DNA of 64,000 nt. Origin: Chitinophaga pinensis (GTDB taxonomy: Bacteria; Bacteroidota; Bacteroidia; Chitinophagales; Chitinophagaceae). Within the stretch, counting starts at the first letter, position 1; every line of letters starts with the position of its first letter. The notes beneath the pieces were generated by a model. It searched no databases. It was not told the origin of the DNA and saw nothing but the letters and a program-made list of their open reading frames with translations. The position numbers and the translations under genes were made by a program. Positions 8,961-17,988 of the stretch are shown in pieces. Location: positions 1-64,000 of the forward strand of contig CAMCMP010000014.1 in NCBI GenBank assembly GCA_945876095.1. The letters are read 5' to 3'.

Positions 8961-10160
8961 CTAATATATCTGTTCATCATAAGGTAAAGAAGTAGCGAGT
9001 GATTGCTTTTTAACCAAAAAACTATTTCTCCAAGCAACAATTGCTGCTACTATTGTTAACAAAATTAAAAGCGATAAACCCCTGGAGAGATCTGTTTTTT
9101 CTGAGATTATTCCAATCAATGAGGGACCGCTAAGAAAACCTATTAATCCTCCTGTGGTCACCATTGCAAAACCTTCTACCGTACTTACGCCAGGTATATT
9201 TGCTGAGGCACTAAACAAAACCGGCACGATACAAGAACAGCCAAATCCAATTAAAACATACCCTCCAATAGCAACCAAAACTCCTGTAGATATTACCACA
9301 ATCAAAAAACCAAGGGCCGCCATTAGACTGCCCACAATGACAACTTTTTTACTACCAATACTTGGTATTAAACGATCTCCATTTAGTCTTCCAATAGTCA
9401 TTGCAATACTAAATCCTGCATATCCAAGGCTAACCAATTCTTTTGGAGAATTTAAAATTTCCTTAAAATAGATTGCACTCCAATCCGCCACGCAACCTTC
9501 TGCCATAAAAACAACCATACAGATGAAGGAAATTCCCAATATAGCTGGGGAGGGTAATTTAATTCCAGAACCAGAATGAATGATATCTTTATTTCCCAAT
9601 AATAGATTTCTACTAAAGAAAATTACTGATATAATCCCAGCAGCTACTAATAAAATCTGCCATCCAGAGTTTAAATGAATTGAAAACATTAAAACTGCTA
9701 AGCCTGCACTCACTGCACCACCTAAGCTATACATACCATGGCAAGTACTCATTAAAAGGCGACTGTGCTTTTTTTCCATTAAATTAACTGCCGCATTAAC
9801 AGCCAATCCATTCAAAAAACTAAATAGCCCATAAAAGTATAGACAAAACCAAAACATCATTCGGTTGACTGAATTGATTTGTAATATCATAATTAAGCAG
9901 ACAAAATAAAAGCCATTCAACATCCATTTTCCAATGGTGATTTTACTAAATACCCTTGTTGAAAGTAACATACCAGTTATTGCTCCTAGCGGCGAAAGTA
10001 AAAGAGATAATCCAAGACTGCCATCTGTAAAACCTAGCCTTTCTTTAATGCCTGGAATTGAAGCAACCCAGGTACCAAACAATAAACTAGAAGAAGAAAA
10101 TAAAAAACCTACGGCAAGTGCAGGTTTGAATTTAAAAAAAGATTTTATATTTTTAATCAT
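8961..10160 (-). CDS. MFS transporter (YbjJ-like)
   Basis: Twelve-helix major facilitator protein of 399 residues. The ATG at 10160 is chosen because the open frame upstream only offers a TTG. Features include SIPGIKERLGFTDGSLGLSLL in the first loop, ATG-like CHGMYSLGGAVSAG in the middle, and VADWSAIYFKE after TM7; these together resemble the E. coli YbjJ group, whose substrates are not established. Inner membrane. It faces the DUF2911 gene across a terminator. Confidence 0.83.
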   Translation of the reverse strand: MIKNIKSFFKFKPALAVGFLFSSSSLLFGTWVASIPGIKERLGFTDGSLGLSLLLSPLGAITGMLLSTRVFSKITIGKWMLNGFYFVCLIMILQINSVNRMMFWFCLYFYGLFSFLNGLAVNAAVNLMEKKHSRLLMSTCHGMYSLGGAVSAGLAVLMFSIHLNSGWQILLVAAGIISVIFFSRNLLLGNKDIIHSGSGIKLPSPAILGISFICMVVFMAEGCVADWSAIYFKEILNSPKELVSLGYAGFSIAMTIGRLNGDRLIPSIGSKKVVIVGSLMAALGFLIVVISTGVLVAIGGYVLIGFGCSCIVPVLFSASANIPGVSTVEGFAMVTTGGLIGFLSGPSLIGIISEKTDLSRGLSLLILLTIVAAIVAWRNSFLVKKQSLATSLPYDEQIY

Positions 10161-10331
10161 TAGAGTTTTCAAAATTACAATTTTTACTCAACAAAACTTA
10201 CTCCAAAAACTCTTAGAATTAACAAAATTGATAAATATAAAAAATAATGAACTTGATAATTCTTATCTTAATTTAGAGATTAAATTTATTATTAGGTAGC
10301 ATTAACGAAGTAAAATTCAACTTTAGAAAGT

Positions 10332-11309
10332 ATGAAAAGACGTGATTTAATTTATTTACTATCAACCGTTTCACTTGGTTTTAATTTTAAAAAAGCAGAA
10401 AAGATAAATCAACCAAGTAGAGGAACCTTTGCTATTGATGGCAACCGAGTTCGTTTTTATAATAAAGCTATTAAAAATCGTTTTAGTATGCTAATGATTG
10501 CAGACACTCATCTTTTTACAGATGACAATCGCGGAGAAGCCTATCAGCAATACAGTGGTCGCATGGCAAAGGCATACAATCAAACAAAGAATTTTGAAAC
10601 AGGTGAGCCTACCTTTCCAGCAGAGTGCTTTCAAAAATCATTAAACTTTGCTAAAAAAGAAGCTGTAGCATTGGTAGCATTGATAGGTGACATCGTTAGT
10701 TTTCCCTCTGAAGCAGCAGTAGAATGGGTAAGTGAACAAATGAAAAATACTGGTTTGCCTTATCTATATGTTGCAGGCAACCACGACTGGCATTATGAAG
10801 GAATGTCTGGTTCACTTGAAAGTCTGCGTAAAACATGGATTCGTCAACGCTTACAACCCCTTTATCAGAATGACCATCCATTGATGACTGTACGTGAATT
10901 AAATGGAGTTCTTTTAGTGGCGATTGACAATTCAAATTATGAAATATTACCTGAACAACTCTCCTTCTTTCAACAACAATTAGCGAAGAATAAGCCCGTT
11001 CTACTAATGGTTCATATTCCCTTATATGCCCCCGGCAGGCCTGTTAGCTTCGGTTGTGGACACCCAGATTGGGGTGCAAAGTCTGATCAGAACTATGCAC
11101 TCGAACGCCGAGAAAGATGGCCAGAAAAAGGGCATACTGCTACTACACTTGCTTTTTACAAAGAAGTTATACATGCACAAAATTTAGTAGGAGTCTTGGC
11201 TGGTCATACACATCGACAAAGTTTAGATGTAATGAATGGACTTCCACAAATTGTAACGAATGCCAATGCAACTGGCGCCCATCTTCATATAGACTTCATA
11301 CCAGCCTAA
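10332..11309 (+). CDS. Exported calcineurin-like metallophosphoesterase
   Basis: All five metal-binding blocks of the calcineurin-like phosphoesterase fold are present: ADTH (Asp58, His60), GD (Asp120), GNHD (Asn150, His151), VHIP (His228) and GHTH (His292, His294). The N terminus, MKRRDLIYLLSTVSLGF, has a twin arginine before a hydrophobic stretch, suggesting Tat export, which suits a dimetal enzyme loaded in the cytoplasm. The substrate (phosphomonoester, diester or nucleotide) is unknown. The gene stands alone between a divergent MFS gene and the YHYH region. Confidence 0.88.
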   Translation: MKRRDLIYLLSTVSLGFNFKKAEKINQPSRGTFAIDGNRVRFYNKAIKNRFSMLMIADTHLFTDDNRGEAYQQYSGRMAKAYNQTKNFETGEPTFPAECFQKSLNFAKKEAVALVALIGDIVSFPSEAAVEWVSEQMKNTGLPYLYVAGNHDWHYEGMSGSLESLRKTWIRQRLQPLYQNDHPLMTVRELNGVLLVAIDNSNYEILPEQLSFFQQQLAKNKPVLLMVHIPLYAPGRPVSFGCGHPDWGAKSDQNYALERRERWPEKGHTATTLAFYKEVIHAQNLVGVLAGHTHRQSLDVMNGLPQIVTNANATGAHLHIDFIPA

Positions 11310-11502
11310 TTTTTATTGAACCCTACTTTGTATTACTATTTTAATTAATTGTTTCTTTTTAAAAAATAGATATTTTTAAAAAAGTCTTTAATTAATTTTG
11401 AATGAATTTCATATTAGAAATTAAACTTTTTTACTTTTCAATTGTCAATACCAAAGAAAGTAAAATTATAATATCCTTTTTATCAAACTTAAAATCCAAA
11501 AG

Positions 11503-12057
11503 ATGGCAATCAATCGATTTATCTCAGTACTTATCCTATTTGTTTGCCTTTTAAGTACTTCCTGCCAAAAAGAAACTAGTACAACAACCAATACAGTTAG
11601 TTCTAATTTCGTTGCAAGCAGTAGTGCATTTGTCAACAATGGCAAGTATCCCAAAAAGTACACCTGCGACAGTTTAGGTGTTTCACCCCCGTTAAATTGG
11701 ACGGGCGCTCCTAGTGGAACCACTAGTTATGCAATTACCATGCATCATATTGCTAGTCCAAGTGATAAACATGTGTACATGCTTTTGTACAATATCCCAT
11801 CGTCAGTAACCAGTATCTCAGAATCAGTTTCAGGAATTGGATTATTTGGTGTGAATACAGTAAATAGCAAAACAAGTTACAGTCCTCCTTGTTCGCAGGG
11901 GCCTGGTGACAAAGCATATATATTTACAGTATACGCCCTTTCATCTGCACCTGTTTTTACAGTACCTCAATCACAAGTGACCATGGATATTTTACTCAGT
12001 GCAATCAGCAGTAAAACATTAGGCTCTTCAATCATCAATGTTACTTACTCAAGATAA
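11503..12057 (+). CDS. PEBP-like (YbhB/YbcL) lipoprotein
   Basis: Lipoprotein of the phosphatidylethanolamine-binding-protein family. The signal peptide ends LLSTSC with acylated Cys21. The mature domain has the bacterial PEBP hallmarks: YPKKYTCDSLGVSPPLNW, then a central histidine-containing strand (AITMHHI), HVYMLLYNIP and the ligand-loop SPPCSQGPGDKAYIFTVYAL. The usual GxGRPHRY-like loop is altered to a cysteine-containing version. Binding of a small anionic ligand is inferred from the fold. It sits 24 bases before the first YHYH gene and is probably cotranscribed with it. Confidence 0.85.
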   Translation: MAINRFISVLILFVCLLSTSCQKETSTTTNTVSSNFVASSSAFVNNGKYPKKYTCDSLGVSPPLNWTGAPSGTTSYAITMHHIASPSDKHVYMLLYNIPSSVTSISESVSGIGLFGVNTVNSKTSYSPPCSQGPGDKAYIFTVYALSSAPVFTVPQSQVTMDILLSAISSKTLGSSIINVTYSR

Positions 12058-12081
12058 TTTCAGTTACATTAAATCAATTTT

Positions 12082-13491
12082 ATGAAGATAAATTCAATTA
12101 TTCGTCAAAGTTTAATGATCGCTTTATTGATCTATTCTACAGTATCTATCGCTCATCCAGGTGGTCATTATCAAGGGGCTGGTACTATTTTTAATAACTG
12201 GCAGTTGAAAACTGGTAAGGTAATAAAGGGCAACTTCTCAATGGGAAAAAGTGGTTTTATTTTACTAGAACAAGAAAATGGAAACTTAGTTAAAGTTGCT
12301 ATTGAAAACCTTAGTATACAAGATCAATTATTGGCTCGTTTTAAAATAAAAAAATATGAGCAGCTTAATATAGGTTCTGGTAATATTAGTAATTCGACTA
12401 TTCAGATTAATCCGAGTATGAATTATTATCTATTTTTTATTCTGATAATATTGATAGTGGCAACTTTTATTATCAGTAAAAAAGTTTACCAACTTTTTAC
12501 CGAATCAATACAAAACAGAACAAAATGGTATCTAATTGCAAGTTATTCTCTTTTCTTATCCTTAGTAGGATTTGCATGTAAAAAAACTACTGATACCATT
12601 GCTACTACTAATACCAGTAGCTCTTCTTCCATTCCAAAAACAACTACTGGTTTTATAGATTCAGCATTTGCTCCCAATAAACCATCGGTAAGTACTAGAT
12701 GGGATGACACCTATTTTTATGTTTCATCTAATGGGATTCCTGCACACAATATGATGGTAGGAATCACTAACTGGCAACAACAGGTACCCATACCTCAATT
12801 CTACACTAGTACTAACAGTTGGTCTATTCCCTTGCAACCTGTTTATGCAAGCGTACCATTAAGTACTAAAACCAATTTTATGAAAGGGGCCGTAGCGCTT
12901 GCAGTGAATGGCATCCCAATTTTCAATGCTTTGAATAATAGAAGTGAAGATTCTTATTTGATTGGTGAACTAGACAATTGGGGAGGACATTGTGGAAAGG
13001 GAGACGATTATCACTATCATGCAGCACCGCTTCATTTATCTACTACCTCTGGGCTTAAGCCAATTGCATTTGCACTAGACGGTTTTGCCGTATATGGAGA
13101 AAAAGAGCCTGATGGATCCACTATGCAAACTTTAGATACTTGTCACGGACATTCTATTTCAAGTGGTGTTTATCACTACCATGGAACTACCAATTATCCT
13201 TATGTGGTAGGTGCAATGAAAGGAAAAGTTTCGACCGACCCATCAACTCCTGCACCAGAAAATCAAATTTTGCCTCAGGCATTTTCATCCCCATTAAGAC
13301 CAGCAACCACCCCTCTGAGTGGTGCTTCTATTAAAGCTTTCGCCTCTACAGGTACCAATGCTTATAAATTGACTTATCAAGTAGGGACTAATATGGGGTA
13401 TGTAGAATACAGCTGGGATGCAGGAAATAAATATACATTTAAGCTAACCAGTCCAGCTGGAGTAGTTACTACTAATATGTATCAACGATAA
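12082..13491 (+). CDS. YHYH-domain protein with N-terminal SHD1-like module and internal membrane/lipobox-like segment
   Basis: 469 residues. After a signal peptide (1-24, ending VSIA) comes a small beta domain (about 36-92) with spacing like an SLA1-homology (SHD1) domain, then a transmembrane helix (about 114-132). A second hydrophobic stretch at 149-166 ends LVGFACKK and looks exactly like a lipoprotein signal peptide, followed by a Ser/Thr linker. The C-terminal YHYH domain (about 190-469) contains YHYH at 310-313 and again at 364-367, plus several other His residues (HCGKGDD, CHGHS) suited to metal binding. The function of YHYH domains is not established. The layout suggests a gene fusion. 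Confidence 0.75.
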   Translation: MKINSIIRQSLMIALLIYSTVSIAHPGGHYQGAGTIFNNWQLKTGKVIKGNFSMGKSGFILLEQENGNLVKVAIENLSIQDQLLARFKIKKYEQLNIGSGNISNSTIQINPSMNYYLFFILIILIVATFIISKKVYQLFTESIQNRTKWYLIASYSLFLSLVGFACKKTTDTIATTNTSSSSSIPKTTTGFIDSAFAPNKPSVSTRWDDTYFYVSSNGIPAHNMMVGITNWQQQVPIPQFYTSTNSWSIPLQPVYASVPLSTKTNFMKGAVALAVNGIPIFNALNNRSEDSYLIGELDNWGGHCGKGDDYHYHAAPLHLSTTSGLKPIAFALDGFAVYGEKEPDGSTMQTLDTCHGHSISSGVYHYHGTTNYPYVVGAMKGKVSTDPSTPAPENQILPQAFSSPLRPATTPLSGASIKAFASTGTNAYKLTYQVGTNMGYVEYSWDAGNKYTFKLTSPAGVVTTNMYQR

Positions 13492-13594
13492 ATTTGATTT
13501 ATTTTAATTAATCTAAAAAAAATTAATAATATTATATTGTTCTTTTTATTCCCTTTAACTTAATTTGTATTTTCTATTATAAAAATTTAAAACT

Positions 13595-14383
13595 ATGAAA
13601 AATTCAATCTTACTTTTTGCAATAGCTTCAATGCTTTTTTCATGTAAAAAAGAAACTTCTACAGCCTCCAGCTCCAGTACTTCTGGTGGCTCTAGTAGTG
13701 GATCTTCTTCCAGCAGCAATACAGTACCGGATATTTATACCAAGATTTTTGGAGCTACTAGTATCACTTCCGATGGAACGTATCTTACCGTTAAAACAAA
13801 AGGAATTCCAAGTCATAAGAGTTGCTACTGGCCTACAAGCAATGCACTTTATGAGAGTTTTGCTAATGGATCTACCACATTTAATGGCGAAATTTTCTCA
13901 AAAGCGCCCAATCAAATAGTAGACCAAAGTTACACCTTTAAAATACCACTCAAGCCTGCTGTAAACAGTGCTCATTCGGCTACCCCAATGGGGCCAATAG
14001 GTTTTGCACTAGATGGAGTAGCTCTATATAATCAATATGCCGCAGGAGGTGTTGCGTTGGGAGATGAAAAGAAGGGATTCGATCAATACTATGGTCATCC
14101 TCAGGCAACTGGCTCATACCATTATCACGTTGAACCGTTATACATTACAAAGGTTAAAGCTACCAAGTCTTCCTTAGTAGGCTTTTTACTTGATGGTTTT
14201 CCAATATATGGACCAGAAGAAAATGGTGCTACTGTTGCCGAATCAGCATTGGACGCCTATCATGGACATACTGCTGTAACAGCTGACTATCCCAATGGAA
14301 CATATCACTATCATACCACCGCAGTATCACCTTATATCAACGGAAATGGTTTTTATGGCACTCCAGGAACGATTACCAATTAA
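13595..14383 (+). CDS. YHYH-domain lipoprotein
   Basis: 262-residue lipoprotein. The signal peptide ends ASMLFSC (Cys17), followed by a Ser/Gly-rich tether (about 20-42). The YHYH domain has the motif twice (Tyr175-His178 and Tyr237-His240) along with YYGHPQ and YHGHT, giving a histidine-rich surface. The phrase GPIGFALDGVALYN is shared with the C-terminal half of the preceding gene, so the two are paralogues. Its end overlaps the start of the MORN-repeat lipoprotein gene, so they are transcribed together. Metal or peroxide-related function is possible but unproven. Confidence 0.82.
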   Translation: MKNSILLFAIASMLFSCKKETSTASSSSTSGGSSSGSSSSSNTVPDIYTKIFGATSITSDGTYLTVKTKGIPSHKSCYWPTSNALYESFANGSTTFNGEIFSKAPNQIVDQSYTFKIPLKPAVNSAHSATPMGPIGFALDGVALYNQYAAGGVALGDEKKGFDQYYGHPQATGSYHYHVEPLYITKVKATKSSLVGFLLDGFPIYGPEENGATVAESALDAYHGHTAVTADYPNGTYHYHTTAVSPYINGNGFYGTPGTITN

Positions 14384-14987
14384 AGCTTATAGCTACTTAT
14401 TGACTTCAATTATTGTCTTGGTAGTATTTTTAGGATGTATAAACAATATTCCTAATTCAGAAGAAGTTGAGAAGAAGATAAAACCAGTTCCAAATATAAC
14501 TATTGTGAGTTCTGATAGTGGCTTTAATTTTCACCAGGATACTCTTTTTTACCTTGCTAAAAAATTTTCAGGCCATGTCTATGCCCTTTATCCAAATGGG
14601 GACAGTTTATTTACAGGTTCCTACTTAAATGGAAAAGAGGAGGGGATTTTTAAAAAGTGGTACCTAAATGGCCAACTAGTTGAAACAAGAGTTTATATAG
14701 ATGGCAATAAGGAAGGATTTCATCAGGGATGGTGGGAGAATGGGGCTAAGAAATTTGAATACCATTTCTTCAATGCTGAACACCATGGCGAATTAAAAGA
14801 ATGGGATAAAAATGGTCAGCCTTATCGTTTTTTTCATTACAAGAAGGGTTATGAAGAAGGTAGTCAGAAAATGTGGTGGTCAAATGGAGCTATTAGGGCA
14901 AATTACGTTATAAAAAATGGAAAGAGATATGGCTTACTCGGTCTAAAAATTTGTTCAAGTCCTTATGATTCCGTCATTAAAAAATAA
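14355..14987 (+). CDS. MORN-repeat (YwqK-like) lipoprotein
   Basis: The start at 14355 (or ATG 14346) is inferred from the signal peptide it creates, ending VVFLGC; it overlaps the preceding YHYH gene by about 30 bases. The mature protein is built of MORN/YwqK-type repeats: YPNGDSLFTGSYLNGKEEG, WYLNGQLVETRVYIDGNKEG, WWENGAKKFEYHFFNAEHHG, WDKNGQPYRFFHYKKGYEEG, WWSNGAIRANYVIKNGKRYG. Such repeats usually form open beta-structures at cell surfaces or act as cargo-specific proteins; a toxin-antitoxin role suggested by some YwqK annotations has no support here. It overlaps the SCO gene by 23 bases. Confidence 0.8.
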   Translation: MALQERLPIKAYSYLLTSIIVLVVFLGCINNIPNSEEVEKKIKPVPNITIVSSDSGFNFHQDTLFYLAKKFSGHVYALYPNGDSLFTGSYLNGKEEGIFKKWYLNGQLVETRVYIDGNKEGFHQGWWENGAKKFEYHFFNAEHHGELKEWDKNGQPYRFFHYKKGYEEGSQKMWWSNGAIRANYVIKNGKRYGLLGLKICSSPYDSVIKK

Positions 14988-15615
14988 TACCCTCACGTGG
15001 CTAATATTATTGGCTGGTTGTAATAGCCAACCAGACCAGTTGCCTCTTCCATTTATTAATCAACCAGATTTTACACCTGAATGGATCAAACCATCTGACT
15101 CAAATTATTCAAGTATCCACCAAATTCCGCATTTTTCATTTACTAACCAAGACAATCAGCTGGTAACTGAAAAGACAGTGGAAGGGAAGATTTATGTAGC
15201 CAATTTTATTTTCACCCGCTGTAATAATATTTGTCCTAAAATGACCACCAATATGGACATCCTTCAGCAGAAATTTAAAGAGGACGAGGGGGTTATATTC
15301 CTTTCGCACTCCGTAACTCCGGAAATGGATAGCGTACCGGTTTTGAGAAAATTCGCCAAGGATAAAGGAATAAAAAGTGGTAAATGGCATTTATTGACAG
15401 GCGTTAAAGATGAGATATATGAACTTGCAAAACAGCAATACTATGCAGGTGATACGATTGGCTTTTACCAAAAAAGGAATGAGTTCTTACATACTGAAAA
15501 TTTTATATTGGTAGACAAGCACAGAAGGATAAGGGGAGTTTATAATGGAACCTTACGAATAGAGATGGATAGGTTAATTGAAGATATTGGCACCCTAAAA
15601 CTGGAAGTTGATTAA
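14965..15615 (+). CDS. SCO1/SenC copper-binding lipoprotein
   Basis: Lipoprotein (LLAGC, Cys19) with a thioredoxin-fold SCO domain. The CxxxC copper site is RCNNICPK (Cys86, Cys90), and the third ligand is His176 in EFLHTENFILVD. Classical SCO proteins deliver Cu(I) to the CuA site of cytochrome c oxidase or act as thiol-disulfide reductants. Here the gene is the last of an overlapping set with a YHYH lipoprotein and a MORN lipoprotein, with no oxidase genes nearby, so a role in copper handling for the histidine-rich YHYH proteins is a reasonable guess. Confidence 0.9.
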   Translation: MIPSLKNNTLTWLILLAGCNSQPDQLPLPFINQPDFTPEWIKPSDSNYSSIHQIPHFSFTNQDNQLVTEKTVEGKIYVANFIFTRCNNICPKMTTNMDILQQKFKEDEGVIFLSHSVTPEMDSVPVLRKFAKDKGIKSGKWHLLTGVKDEIYELAKQQYYAGDTIGFYQKRNEFLHTENFILVDKHRRIRGVYNGTLRIEMDRLIEDIGTLKLEVD

Positions 15616-15824
15616 AATTTATTACTTTAACTTTTACTTAAATTTAAAATCAGAATAAATCTATAAATAATTAATAATCAATATTTTATGATTTATTTTT
15701 ATCTATAAAAACCTATATTCTTTAGATCAACCCCCTCATTGTAGCTTGTTTTTAGCTTTTAAAGACTTGAAAATTTAATTTTAATAGATTTTAATTTCAA
15801 TAAAAATTTATATTAATATGAATA

Positions 15825-16553
15825 TCAAGTACTTAAATCATGTAAATCTCTTATAACTACGCTTGCTGTTATACAGCCAAAAATAGTAGGCATATAGGAG
15901 ATGGTACCAATTAATGATTTTTTCGGAAAAGCTTTTTCAGTAACAATCACCTTTTCTTTGTCTATTTTTTCCGGAGAAAAAACTACTTTAACTCCGGTAT
16001 AAATTCCCATTTCATGTAAATACTTTCTGACGTATCGAGCGAGTTTACATTGATAACTTTTAGAAATATCCTCCACCTGAATTTGAGAGGGGTCCATTTT
16101 GCCTCCGGCACCTAGGGAGCTAACAATAGGTAACCCATGATCGATACAGGTCTTTATAAACCAAACCTTTGGACTAAGTGTATCTATACAATCCACAGCA
16201 TAATCGAAACCGCCGTTTCGGACAAGTTCCACTGTTCTTTGTTCTTGAATAAATTCATCTAGCACTGTTAATTCAATGGCTGGATTGATATCCCTGATTC
16301 TCTCAGCCATTACAGCTGCCTTGGATTGCTGAGCGGTACTATGTAAAGCTGCCACCTGCCGATTACAATTACTCAGGTCCACTACATCCCCATCAGCAAT
16401 AGTCATTTTGCCAATTCCAGCCCTAGCAATCATCTCTGCACAGATACCTCCTACCCCTCCGAGACCAATTATAAGTACATTTTTATTTATTAATTGCTGC
16501 GTTTTCTCATCCCCCAACATTAGTTGGGTTCTGCTCATCCAATAAGGTATCAT
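15825..16553 (-). CDS. tcdA: tRNA threonylcarbamoyladenosine dehydratase (TcdA/CsdL)
   Basis: E1-like ThiF/MoeB-family enzyme that adenylates and cyclises t6A37 of tRNA to ct6A. The Rossmann ATP-binding segment is VLIIGLGGVGGICAE, followed by the acidic ADGD and the adenylation motif SNCNRQVAAL. The long C-terminal half with DYAVDCIDTLSPK, SSLGAGGKMDP and FSPEK matches TcdA rather than MoeB or ThiF. The start at 16553 (MIPYWMSRTQLMLG) is preferred over one 39 bases upstream because it matches the N-terminal W..R...LG pattern of the family. It stands alone, divergent from the next gene. Confidence 0.87.
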   Translation of the reverse strand: MIPYWMSRTQLMLGDEKTQQLINKNVLIIGLGGVGGICAEMIARAGIGKMTIADGDVVDLSNCNRQVAALHSTAQQSKAAVMAERIRDINPAIELTVLDEFIQEQRTVELVRNGGFDYAVDCIDTLSPKVWFIKTCIDHGLPIVSSLGAGGKMDPSQIQVEDISKSYQCKLARYVRKYLHEMGIYTGVKVVFSPEKIDKEKVIVTEKAFPKKSLIGTISYMPTIFGCITASVVIRDLHDLST

Positions 16554-16691
16554 AGTGAGTATTTGAAAATCAATTGTTATAGAAATTGGCAACCTAATTC
16601 AACATAAAACCCCGGTCCCTTTTACTAAAAACCATAAATTGTAAGTTATTACTTCAAAATAGTTTTTATATTTAGCTACAAAATTCAACTT

Positions 16692-17702
16692 ATGGCCTAT
16701 CAATTCAAAATATTTATTTATTCTATTTGCCTAATTGCTTGCACAGAAACTTTACTGGCTCAAAAAGTAAAATTACTCAGCTCCGGCACTCAAAGCTCTC
16801 TCCGAGGATTAAGTGTTGTAAATGACCGAATAATTTGGGTTAGCGGAAGCAATGGAATGGTCGGCAAGTCGCTGGACAGTGGCAAAACATTTATATGGCA
16901 GCTGGTAAAGGGCTACGAAAAAACTGAATTTAGAGATATTGAAGCATTTAATGATACTACTGCCGTAATAATGGGAATCTCCTCTCCTGCCTATATTCTT
17001 AGGACTACTGATGGCGGTGCCAATTGGAAAAAGGTTTATGAGAACAATGCTCCAGGAATGTTTTTAGATGCAATGGAATTCTTAAATGAGCAGAACGGCA
17101 TGGTAATAGGCGATCCAATAGAGGGGAAAGTTTTTATAGCCAATACCTTTGATGGAGGTATTACCTGGAAAAATCTTCCACTTCAAAATAACCCAATAGC
17201 CGATTCTGGAGAAGCTTTTTTTGCTAGCAGTGGTACCAATATCAGAAAAATTAATCAACAGGAGGCTATTTTTGTTAGTGGAGGTGTAAGTAGTCACTTA
17301 TTTATTAGTGGTAAAAAGATCTTACTTCCTATTGTTCAAGGAAAACAAAGTACTGGAGCTAATTCAATTGCTGTTAAAAATAATAAAATACTTATTGTCG
17401 TTGGAGGGGATTTTACTACTAAAGACGCCAATACCAATAGCTGCTTTATTACCAAGAATGCAGGTAAAGATTGGATGGCACCCAAAATACCACTCCATGG
17501 ATATCGAAGCTGTGTTGAATGGCTAAGCAACAAAAATTGGATTAGTTGCGGGCTAAATGGGGTAGATTTAAGTATAGATGAGGGCAATAGATGGGATTGG
17601 ATTAGCAAAGAAAGTTATCATGTAGTTAGAAAATCAAAAAATGGGAAGGCCGTCTTTTTTGCAGGAGCTGGTGGAAGGATTGGAAAATTAATAGATTTTT
17701 AA
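16692..17702 (+). CDS. Secreted YCF48/BNR-repeat beta-propeller protein
   Basis: Signal peptide (1-23, ending LLAQ) then a beta-propeller built of Asp-box blades. At least five Asp-box-like turns are visible: SLDSGKTFIW, TTDGGANWKK, TFDGGITWKN, TKNAGKDWMA and SIDEGNRWDW. The arrangement resembles YCF48/photosystem-II-assembly-like proteins, which in non-phototrophs are often annotated simply as oxidoreductase or glycosyl-hydrolase-like. No catalytic sialidase residues were recognised. Probably an extracytoplasmic protein-binding propeller; the partner is unknown. Confidence 0.78.
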   Translation: MAYQFKIFIYSICLIACTETLLAQKVKLLSSGTQSSLRGLSVVNDRIIWVSGSNGMVGKSLDSGKTFIWQLVKGYEKTEFRDIEAFNDTTAVIMGISSPAYILRTTDGGANWKKVYENNAPGMFLDAMEFLNEQNGMVIGDPIEGKVFIANTFDGGITWKNLPLQNNPIADSGEAFFASSGTNIRKINQQEAIFVSGGVSSHLFISGKKILLPIVQGKQSTGANSIAVKNNKILIVVGGDFTTKDANTNSCFITKNAGKDWMAPKIPLHGYRSCVEWLSNKNWISCGLNGVDLSIDEGNRWDWISKESYHVVRKSKNGKAVFFAGAGGRIGKLIDF

Positions 17703-17988
17703 ATAATACCAAGCAAAGACTACTCTATCCGCCTGGTAAAATCATTCTATTAAATAGCGACAAGGCTAATGATCAAACAAAATTGATTTTAGTAGACATG
17801 CCCTTTCCAAAATCTTTCTCGAAGCGTTTTAATGGGCTCGTTTTCCAACACTGGCTTTTTAATAAAATCTCTTTGGCATGATTTTGGGAAATACATATAA
17901 CTTTGGTTTACAAATTGATAAAGATTAATTACTCTGATAATTCTTTACCATTCTAACAATTTTCTATTCATTTTATAAAAAAACTATT

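Noticed and set aside
14355..14987. Antitoxin of a toxin-antitoxin pair
   Set aside because: YwqK-type annotation can suggest this, but the product is a MORN-repeat lipoprotein and no toxin-like partner adjoins it.
17703..17988. Possible small gene or RNA between the YCF48-like and coiled-coil genes
   Set aside because: No open frame with plausible start, no hairpin and no repeat was found in these 286 bases.
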